Below are positions 1 through 5,128 of a stretch of DNA of 7,076 nucleotides, in pieces. The notes beneath the pieces are model-generated. The model had not been told where the DNA came from. It did no database searches and saw only the letters and a program-made list of their open reading frames with translations. The position numbers and the translations under genes were made by a program. The stretch's first letter is position 1; every line of letters starts with the position of its first letter. The DNA is from an uncultured Kangiella sp. (lineage in GTDB: Bacteria > Pseudomonadota > Gammaproteobacteria > Enterobacterales > DSM-103792): the NCBI GenBank assembly GCA_946481205.1, contig CAMLNB010000184.1:1-7076 (forward strand). The letters are read 5' to 3'.

Positions 1-905
1 TGACCGTTGCCGGTCTGGAACAGGACGCCTTGGGTTTCGGTGCCGACCCACAACCGGCCCGCACGATCCCGCAGCAGTGCAGTGATGATTGGCAGGCTGC
101 TCATGCGCGGCAGCGTGACTGCGGTCAGTGAATTATCGGCGAATTGCCAGCGCCACAAGCCGGCTGAGCTGGTGCCGATCAGCAAGCTGTCGTCATCGAC
201 CCAGAACGAGGTGAACCGGGTTCGTGCAGCCAGCGCTGCCGGCAGCGTTTGTTGCTGCAGACCGTTATCGAACAGATGTATCGCCTGGCTGCCGAGCACC
301 CACAAGCGGCCGCGCGGATCGCGTTGCAGCGCCAGCAGCCGTTGGCTTGATTCGGTGTCGGTGGGTGCAGCCAGCGGCCAGTGCACGAAGTGCTGGGCGT
401 TGTGATCGTAACGACTGAGGCCGGTGTCGGTAGCAAACCAGACGGCGCCGGAAGGTTCGGCCAAACAGCCGCTGACCCGTCCTGGCAGCGGACCGTTCGG
501 ACCGCCTTGATCCTGCAGATGGGGACCCAGCTGGTTGTGCCGGGTGTCGTAGCGGTGTACGCCGCCATCGAACAGGCCAATCCAGAGACCATCGTGGGTA
601 TCGACGCAAAGGCTCTGCACACTGTCGCGCGCCAAACCTTGCTTGCCACGTCGCCAGCTGCGCAGGCGATGGCCGTCGTAGCGATTGAGGCCATCGGACG
701 TGCCGAGCCACATGAAGCCGTAGCTGTCCTGGCCGATGGCCGGAACGCTGGTTTGTGAGAGTCCGTCGCGGGTGCCGAGTGTGGTCAGCCGGATCGAGTC
801 GTCCGGCACCTCGTCATTGGCCACTGTTGCCGCCGTGACGGTCATGCCGCCAAATGTTGTCATCAGCGCCAACAAGGCCATCAGCCGGACGGCCTTTACT
901 GCCAT
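1..905 (-). CDS. Two-component-regulator-propeller (Reg_prop) sensor protein, N-terminal part
   Basis: This is a partial gene: reading from the ATG at 905-903 down to the window edge gives 301 codons without a stop, and the frame is still open. The N-terminus ([20 protein letters not shown], then an Ala-rich stretch ending near residue 26) looks like a signal peptide. From about residue 46 the protein shows the entry motif of propeller sensors ([14 protein letters not shown]), then repeats of the Reg_prop type: a hydrophobic strand, D..G..W(L/I/V)GT, and G(L/V).RYD. Copies lie near residues 56-77, 98-120, 147-166, 191-213, 236-253 and 277-297, so about six blades of a periplasmic beta-propeller are visible. 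In this family the propeller is followed by a Y_Y_Y domain, one membrane segment and a cytoplasmic output module, either a histidine kinase (often hybrid) or a diguanylate cyclase. That part lies outside the window, so the output type is unknown. It is transcribed divergently from the DUF481 gene. The ribosome binding site is weak (GAG about 10 bases upstream). The plus-strand reading frames here are antisense shadows. Confidence 0.88.
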   Translation of the reverse strand, partial: MAVKAVRLMALLALMTTFGGMTVTAATVANDEVPDDSIRLTTLGTRDGLSQTSVPAIGQDSYGFMWLGTSDGLNRYDGHRLRSWRRGKQGLARDSVQSLCVDTHDGLWIGLFDGGVHRYDTRHNQLGPHLQDQGGPNGPLPGRVSGCLAEPSGAVWFATDTGLSRYDHNAQHFVHWPLAAPTDTESSQRLLALQRDPRGRLWVLGSQAIHLFDNGLQQQTLPAALAARTRFTSFWVDDDSLLIGTSSAGLWRWQFADNSLTAVTLPRMSSLPIITALLRDRAGRLWVGTETQGVLFQTGNG

Positions 906-940
906 GGTTGCTGCTCAATCAGATGATGGAGGTTGGCTAC

Positions 941-968
941 ACAATAGATGAAGCTGTGATTCCTGCAA
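941..968 (-). promoter_or_regulatory. Weak candidate sigma-70 promoter for the propeller sensor
   Basis: On the minus strand a TTGCAG box (complement of 963-968; 3 of 6 to TTGACA) is followed after 16 bases by TATTGT (complement of 941-946; 4 of 6 to TATAAT). It lies about 36-63 bases upstream of the ATG at 905. The match is poor and pairs of this quality occur by chance, so it is recorded only as the best pair seen in the expected place. Confidence 0.2.
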
Positions 969-1008
969 GCTATTCAGGCCGAAATGCGGCAGCTACCATA
1001 CAGCTGAT

Positions 1009-1037
1009 ATGCGGCAGTGGCATGACGGCTGTCGCAT
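1009..1037 (+). promoter_or_regulatory. Stem-loop in the DUF481 mRNA leader
   Basis: ATGCGGCAG (1009-1017) pairs with CTGTCGCAT (1029-1037) over nine base pairs with one G-U pair, closing an 11-base loop. The stem ends 15 bases before the AAAAGGAG ribosome binding site. The left arm is an exact copy of 984-992, so the right arm could pair with either copy. It has no T-tract, so it is not a standard terminator. Any role in mRNA stability or translation is inference. Confidence 0.35.
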
Positions 1038-1052
1038 GGTGCAACGGAGCTC

Positions 1053-1060
1053 AAAAGGAG
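1053..1060 (+). promoter_or_regulatory. Strong ribosome binding site fixing the DUF481 start
   Basis: AAAAGGAG lies six bases before the ATG at 1067. This near-ideal Shine-Dalgarno, with a signal peptide beginning directly at that ATG, decides the start at 1067 rather than at the in-frame ATG at 854. Confidence 0.8.
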
Positions 1061-1066
1061 AACGGA

Positions 1067-1807
1067 ATGAAGCTTTCTGCAACCGCATTCGCGCTGGCGA
1101 CCATGCTGGCCAGTCATTCAGTGTTGGCGGAAGAGACTACGCCGGTGCCGGAATGGAAAGGTGAGGGCGAGCTGGGTTATGTCGCGGCGCGCGGCAACAC
1201 CGAAACCGAAACCGTTTCCAGCAAACTGAAAATGACCTATGCCACTGGCAAGTGGAGCCATGAGCTCGGGCTCGCAACGCTGCAATCCACCAGCGACGAT
1301 CCAGACACCGGTGAGGAAGAAGAAACCGCTGATCGATTCCAGATTACCGGTCAGAGCAACTACGCGGTATCCGAGCGCAGCTACGCCTTTGGTTCGCTGC
1401 GTTACGAAGAAGACGAGTACAGCGGTTACGATCACCAGACCACCGTCGCCCTCGGTTACGGTTATCACTTTCTGACCGAAGACACGCACAAACTGTCCGC
1501 CGAACTCGGTGCCGGTCAACGCCGCAGCGAATTCATCGACACCGGTGAAAAAGAATCGGAAACCATTCTGCGCTTGCGGGTGGCTCACGGCTGGCAATTC
1601 ACCGAGACCAGCAAGTGGACCAATGATCTGTTGGTCGAAGCTGGTGATGAAAACACCTTCAGTGAATTTGTCACGGGTCTGAAAGTGGACATCAACAGCA
1701 GCTTCGCGGTCAAAATCAGCCACGCGATTCGGCAAAACAGTGAAGTGCCGCCGGATCGGGAAGAGCGCGACACGCTGACCACCGTCAACCTGGTGTTTGG
1801 TTTCTGA
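1067..1807 (+). CDS. DUF481 family outer-membrane beta-barrel protein (YdiY-like)
   Basis: This gene encodes 246 residues. The first 21 form a classical signal peptide (MKLSATAFALATMLASHSVLA, then EE), so the protein is exported by Sec. The mature part begins with W.GEGELGYVAARGNTETET (about residues 30-49), the hallmark first strand of DUF481, including the G-N-T-E-T turn. The rest alternates polar and aromatic residues in amphipathic strands (for example YAFGSLRYEEDEYSGY, TTVALGYGYHFL) and ends in LVFGF, a C-terminal phenylalanine typical of BAM-assembled barrels. The family includes E. coli YdiY, annotated as an acid- or salt-inducible outer-membrane protein, but its molecular function is not established. 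A very acidic loop at residues 77-89 is probably surface exposed. A strong ribosome binding site precedes it. The glycerate kinase follows without an obvious terminator, so co-transcription is likely. Family assignment is firm; function is not. Confidence 0.87.
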   Translation: MKLSATAFALATMLASHSVLAEETTPVPEWKGEGELGYVAARGNTETETVSSKLKMTYATGKWSHELGLATLQSTSDDPDTGEEEETADRFQITGQSNYAVSERSYAFGSLRYEEDEYSGYDHQTTVALGYGYHFLTEDTHKLSAELGAGQRRSEFIDTGEKESETILRLRVAHGWQFTETSKWTNDLLVEAGDENTFSEFVTGLKVDINSSFAVKISHAIRQNSEVPPDREERDTLTTVNLVFGF

Positions 1808-1854
1808 ACACCGCTGCCGACCACGAGGCAGGGCAGCGCGCGGCGGCTGCACGC

Positions 1855-3075
1855 TTGAAAGCATTGGCTGCGCTGGCGCTACAGCTGGCCGACGGTGAGC
1901 GTGCCGTGCTTGCAGCACTGCAAGCGCAGCCGTTGCTAGGCGCGGTGCGCGTGCTGGCGATTGGCAAGGCTGCCGCAGCAATGTGGCGCGGCGCCGCCAA
2001 GACGCTGGCAGCACAACTCCGTGCTGCGCTGGTCATCGCACCTGCGCCATGCTCGGTGCGTGACCAACTGGCTGCAGGTGCAGCAGCGCCGTCATTGACA
2101 TGGTGGGTTGGCGCGCATCCGGTGCCGGATACGCGGTCTGTGCAGGCAGCCATTGCGGCGCAGCAGTTCGTGGCCGATTGCCAACCCGGTGAGCACTTGC
2201 TGGTGCTGTTATCCGGCGGTGCTTCGGCGCTGTGCGAGTTGCCCGTTGCTGGTTTGAGCCTTGAGCAATTGCAGCGCATTCAGCGCCAGCTGCTGGCATC
2301 GTCGCTGCCGATTGCCAGTATCAACGCCATTCGCCAGCGCTTGTCGCAAATCAAGGCCGGCGGTTTGGCGCGACAGCTGCGGGCTGGTGTGCAGGTGCGT
2401 CAGCTGCTGTTGTCGGATGTGCCCGGTGACGATCTGCGCGTTATCGGTTCGGCGCCGTTTATTGCCGGCGCAGCACCGTTGCCTGAACTGGCGGCGTTAC
2501 CTGCTGATCTGCGTATGCACTTGCAACCGTATCTTGATCAGGCACCGGTGCCGTCGACCGGCGCGAATGCCGACGTGATCAGCGAGCTGATCGCCAGTAA
2601 TGACAGTGTACGTTCGCGGCTCGCACAGCACATTCGGCAGCAAGGTTGGCCGGTGGTGCAAAATGAAGCGATAAGCGGCGAGTTATCGGCGGTTGCGGCA
2701 ACGGTCGCGGAGCGCTTGCGACAGGGGCCGCCCGGCTATTATCTGTTCGGTGGTGAAACGCATCTGCACTTGCCGGCGGACGCGGGCCGTGGTGGCCGCA
2801 ATCAGCAGTTGGCCCTCGCTTTGGCGCTGGCGCTACGCGAACAAGCAGGGCTCAGTGTCATGACGCTGGCCAGCGACGGTGTCGATGGCAACTCCGATGC
2901 CGCGGGCGCATTGTTCCACAGCGGCTGGACTGAAGCTGCCATCGCGCCAGCGGAGGCAGCATTGTCGCGAGCAAGCAGCTATGATTACTGGCGCTCGCGC
3001 GGTGGCCTGCTGGTCACTGGCGCGACCGGCAGCAATGTTGCCGATCTGATTCTGGCCTGGAAGCAGGATCGTTGA
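1855..3075 (+). CDS. Glycerate 2-kinase, MOFRL family (DUF4147 + MOFRL domains)
   Basis: The product (406 residues from the TTG at 1855) is close to the usual 410-450 of ATP-dependent glycerate kinases that make 2-phosphoglycerate. Older databases call this family hydroxypyruvate reductase TtuD. The DUF4147 part (about 1-280) shows IGKAAAAM (36-43), GAHPVPD (86-92), LSGGASAL (119-126), INAIRQRLSQIK (156-167) and LLLSDVPGDD (184-193). The MOFRL part (about 297-400) shows FGGET, GRGGRNQ (311-317), SDGVDGNSDAAGA (340-352) and VTGATGSNVADL (387-398). K38 and R315 align with the conserved Lys and Arg known in the Thermotoga enzyme. Some motifs have drifted: GGGSA is GGASA, and the usual ASGP after the DVPGDD loop is GSAP. 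The start is doubtful. The frame is open from the stop at 1741 and has no ATG, GTG or TTG before 1855, and no ribosome binding site is well placed. No other glycerate-pathway gene is adjacent. It probably shares a transcript with the DUF481 gene 47 bases upstream. Confidence 0.85.
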   Translation: MKALAALALQLADGERAVLAALQAQPLLGAVRVLAIGKAAAAMWRGAAKTLAAQLRAALVIAPAPCSVRDQLAAGAAAPSLTWWVGAHPVPDTRSVQAAIAAQQFVADCQPGEHLLVLLSGGASALCELPVAGLSLEQLQRIQRQLLASSLPIASINAIRQRLSQIKAGGLARQLRAGVQVRQLLLSDVPGDDLRVIGSAPFIAGAAPLPELAALPADLRMHLQPYLDQAPVPSTGANADVISELIASNDSVRSRLAQHIRQQGWPVVQNEAISGELSAVAATVAERLRQGPPGYYLFGGETHLHLPADAGRGGRNQQLALALALALREQAGLSVMTLASDGVDGNSDAAGALFHSGWTEAAIAPAEAALSRASSYDYWRSRGGLLVTGATGSNVADLILAWKQDR

Positions 3076-3179
3076 ACCGGATTCATGAGTTTTCGTTTCA
3101 TGAGTCCTGGTTTATCGAATCTGGCGAGTTGTGATGGCTTCCGGCACTGACGCTTTTCCGCTCTGATGGATACCTCGAC
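3076..3179 (+). promoter_or_regulatory. Intergenic region before moxR, with two chained mini-ORFs
   Basis: After the hairpin at 3077-3110, this 104-base gap must hold any promoter of the moxR operon, but I see no convincing -35/-10 pair. It contains two tiny frames. ATG at 3134 reads MASGTDAFPL and stops at 3164-3166. ATG at 3166 overlaps that stop (TGATG), reads MDTST, and stops at 3181-3183, overlapping the moxR GTG at 3180 (GTGA). Neither has a good ribosome binding site. They could be leader peptides coupled to moxR or chance. Confidence 0.3.
3077..3110 (+). terminator. Strong imperfect hairpin after the glycerate kinase, possible terminator
   Basis: CCGGATTCATGA (3077-3088) pairs with TCATGAGTCCTGG (3098-3110). 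Twelve pairs form with one G-U and one bulged T, around a nine-base loop. It starts one base after the kinase stop codon and is followed by TTTATCG, so the U-tract is only three bases long. The position suits the end of one unit before the moxR operon. Because TCATGA is self-complementary, the arms also look like a direct repeat (TTCATGAGT at 3082-3090 and 3097-3105), so a protein-binding operator is the alternative. Confidence 0.45.
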
Positions 3180-4100
3180 GTGAGCCACGCTGATTTGCAA
3201 GCTGTACTGAATATTCTCAACCGCATCATTGTTGGCAAGCCGGAGGTGACCCGGTTGGCGTTGGCGTGTTTACTCGGCCGCGGTCATTTGCTGATGGAAG
3301 ATTTGCCTGGTATGGGCAAGACCACGCTGGCGCAGGCGCTGGCGCGGGTGCTCGGTTTGCAATTCCAGCGCATTCAATTCACCGCCGACTTGTTGCCTGC
3401 CGATATTCTCGGCAGCTCTATTTTCAACCGTGCCGATAACCGCTTCGAGTTTCATCCGGGACCGATTTTCTCGCAGGTGCTGCTGGCTGATGAAGTGAAC
3501 CGAGCGACGCCGAAAACCCAGAGCGCGCTGCTCGAAGCAATGGCCGAACAACAAGTAACGGTCGAAGGCGCCACTCGCGAGCTGCCGCAACCGTTCTTCG
3601 TGATTGCCACACAAAACCCACTGCATCAGATCGGCACCTATCCCTTGCCGGAATCGCAACTGGATCGATTCTTGATGCGCTTGTCGGTGGGCTACCCGGA
3701 TCTGCGTGCCGAACGCGAGTTGCTGCGCGGTGAAGATCGGCAGCAGATGTTGACCGGGTTGAAAGCGCAGGTTTCCACCGCGCAGCTGACCGCCTGGCAG
3801 CAAGCGGTCGAGCGGATTAAGGTCAGCGATACCTTGCTCGATTACGTGCAATCCTTGTTGGTCGCCAGCCGCAATGGCAGCGTATTTCTGCATGGTTTGA
3901 GTCCACGCGCCGGCTTGGCACTGCTGCGTGCGGCGCGGGCGTTTGCTTTCGTCAGCGGCCGTGATCACGTGCTGCCGGATGATGTCCAGACCGTGTTCGT
4001 CCCGGTCGCCGCTCACCGGTTGTGGCTGCGTGATGCCCGTGAAGAACACAGCGAGCGGGCTGTACTGGCACTGCTCAAAAGCGTGCCGGTGCCGATGTAA
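3180..4100 (+). CDS. MoxR-family AAA+ ATPase (AAA_3)
   Basis: The product has 306 residues, a typical MoxR length. Visible parts are Walker A DLPGMGKTT (41-49, K47), the MoxR signature from FTADLLPADILG (67-78), FHPGPIF (91-97), Walker B LLADEVNR (101-108), sensor 1 in ATQNP (143-147, N146), the arginine-finger region LDRF (161-164, R163), and sensor 2 SPRAGLALL (241-249) in the C-terminal lid. All catalytic positions look intact, so this should be an active cytoplasmic ATPase. MoxR proteins act as chaperone-like remodelers, usually with VWA or DUF58 partners, as in methanol dehydrogenase maturation. Here the partner is the DUF58 gene 32 bases downstream. The start is GTG at 3180: the frame has no earlier start after the stop at 3132. 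The ribosome binding site is weak (ATGGA ending about nine bases upstream). The GTG overlaps the stop of a five-codon mini-ORF. Family call is very firm; the substrate is unknown. Confidence 0.93.
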   Translation: MSHADLQAVLNILNRIIVGKPEVTRLALACLLGRGHLLMEDLPGMGKTTLAQALARVLGLQFQRIQFTADLLPADILGSSIFNRADNRFEFHPGPIFSQVLLADEVNRATPKTQSALLEAMAEQQVTVEGATRELPQPFFVIATQNPLHQIGTYPLPESQLDRFLMRLSVGYPDLRAERELLRGEDRQQMLTGLKAQVSTAQLTAWQQAVERIKVSDTLLDYVQSLLVASRNGSVFLHGLSPRAGLALLRAARAFAFVSGRDHVLPDDVQTVFVPVAAHRLWLRDAREEHSERAVLALLKSVPVPM

Positions 4101-4132
4101 GTCGGCGCCACTTCCTGACCGGACGATATCCC

Positions 4133-5128
4133 ATGTTTGCTGCCCTTGCCCGCTCCACCTGGCCGTTGATGCCGGGCTGGTGGCGTGCGCGTTTTTCGGC
4201 CTGGATCGAGCGCCGCTTGCTGGCGGTGCCGCAACTGCGACTCAGTCATCGCGAAATTTTCATTTTTCCTTCTCGTGGCGGCTGGCTGTTTATTGCCGTC
4301 GGTCTGTTGATCCTGGTGGGGGCGTCGAATTACCAGAACAATCTGGGATTGGTCTTGGCGTTCTGGCTCTGTTCGCTCGGCGTGCTAGCCAAATTTCTCA
4401 GCTTCCGTAACCTGCTCGGCATTCAGGTGCGAGCGGGTGATCCACCGCCTGCGTTTGTTGGCGAATCGATCGCGTTTCCGATCTGGCTCGAAGACCCGGA
4501 TGGTCGGGCCCATGCTGCGGTCAGTGTCAGTCTGGATGGCAACAGTGAGGAGGCGCACGACGTGCCGAGTCAATCGGCAGTCTGTGCCGAGTTGCAGGTG
4601 CCGGCAGTGCGCCGCGGTTGGCAAACCATGCCGCGATTTTGTTTGCAATCGCTGGCGCCGTTTGGTTGGTTGCGGGTGTGGAGCTGGCCGAAACTGACAG
4701 CAAGGGCCTTGGTGTATCCGATGCCCATCGAGCCGCCGTGGCCCTTGCAACCGCAAGGCGAAGGCGATGGCAAACACGCCAAACCGATCAGCGGCAGCGA
4801 GGATTTCGCCGGCCATCGCTTGTGGCGTCAGGGTGATTCCCTGCGTCAAGTTGATTGGAAAGCCTACGCGCGCGAGCGCGGTTTGCACCTGCGCCAGTTC
4901 ATCGCCCCGAGTGGTGATGAATGGTGGTTCCGGCTACGTGATTTGCCCGCGGGAGATCGTGAGACGCAGTTGAGCTGGCTGTGCTTTCTGTTGCTGGAGG
5001 CGGAGCACAAAGGTCAGCGCTATGGGCTTGAGCTGAGCGTCGATAAGTTTGCGCCGGATCAGGGTGATGTTCATCTGCATCGTTGCCTGAAAGCTTTGGC
5101 GTTGTATGGTCACGGGACGACAGCATGA
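4133..5128 (+). CDS. DUF58 domain membrane protein
   Basis: The product has 331 residues. A basic N-terminal segment precedes two hydrophobic helices (about 50-66, GGWLFIAVGLLILVGAS, and 70-90), separated by SNYQNN as a short turn; this is the usual DUF58 membrane anchor. A beta-rich region follows (about 97-210). The conserved DUF58 core then appears: SGSEDFAGHRLWRQGDSLRQ (220-239) and VDWKAYARERGLHLRQF, corresponding to the family pattern E(F/D)xGxRxYxxGDxxRxIxWKAxAR. The remaining C-terminal part is short compared with DUF58 proteins that carry a full VWA-like domain. DUF58 proteins are almost always encoded directly after a MoxR ATPase and are thought to be its adaptor or partner at the membrane. 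The ATG at 4133 has only a weak ribosome binding site (GGACG about 10 bases upstream). The TGA stop overlaps the next ATG (ATGA at 5125-5128), so the next gene is probably translationally coupled. Confidence 0.9.
   Translation: MFAALARSTWPLMPGWWRARFSAWIERRLLAVPQLRLSHREIFIFPSRGGWLFIAVGLLILVGASNYQNNLGLVLAFWLCSLGVLAKFLSFRNLLGIQVRAGDPPPAFVGESIAFPIWLEDPDGRAHAAVSVSLDGNSEEAHDVPSQSAVCAELQVPAVRRGWQTMPRFCLQSLAPFGWLRVWSWPKLTARALVYPMPIEPPWPLQPQGEGDGKHAKPISGSEDFAGHRLWRQGDSLRQVDWKAYARERGLHLRQFIAPSGDEWWFRLRDLPAGDRETQLSWLCFLLLEAEHKGQRYGLELSVDKFAPDQGDVHLHRCLKALALYGHGTTA

Larger units (their letters stand above)
906..1066. promoter_or_regulatory. Divergent intergenic region / 5' leader of the DUF481 gene
   Basis: These 161 bases separate the minus-strand propeller sensor from the plus-strand DUF481 gene, so both promoters should lie here. 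I find no strong sigma-70 consensus pair on the plus strand. The segment holds a 9-base direct repeat (ATGCGGCAG at 984-992 and 1009-1017), a small stem (CAGCT 990-994 with AGCTG 1002-1006), and a longer stem-loop at 1009-1037 just before the ribosome binding site. A reading frame opens at 854 in the DUF481 frame, but its first 71 codons encode no recognisable protein. They run through this leader and lack a ribosome binding site, so I treat them as non-coding. Confidence 0.55.

Noticed and set aside
7..758. Plus-strand open frames at 7-405 and 381-758, and minus-strand frames at 179-694 and 265-711
   Set aside because: They lie over the propeller sensor, which has a continuous 301-codon frame with recognisable Reg_prop repeats. 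The alternatives show no domain and an Arg/Ala/Ser-rich composition typical of out-of-frame GC-rich DNA.
854..1066. 71-codon N-terminal extension of the DUF481 frame from the ATG at 854
   Set aside because: It has no ribosome binding site, overlaps the start of the divergent sensor, encodes no recognisable sequence, and would bury the signal peptide that begins at 1067.
1118..2014. Long 298-codon minus-strand frame antisense to the DUF481 gene and the kinase start
   Set aside because: It spans two well-supported plus-strand genes, shows no family motif, and is explained by mirrored codon bias.
1785..2299. Minus-strand frames antisense to the glycerate kinase, rich in Ala, Ser and Cys
   Set aside because: These are shadows of a gene whose motifs fit its family along the whole length.
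3082..3105. TTCATGAGT direct repeat as an independent repeat element
   Set aside because: It is largely explained by the self-complementary TCATGA in both arms of the hairpin at 3077-3110, and there are only two copies.
3270..4049. 259-codon minus-strand frame antisense to moxR
   Set aside because: The MoxR frame carries all expected ATPase motifs. The antisense frame is Gln/Arg-rich with no recognisable domain.
3928..4410. 160-codon plus-strand frame bridging the end of moxR and the start of the DUF58 gene
   Set aside because: It is out of frame with both firm genes and shows no domain.
4385..4888. 167-codon minus-strand frame antisense to the DUF58 gene
   Set aside because: It is a shadow of the DUF58 gene, whose conserved core is intact on the plus strand.
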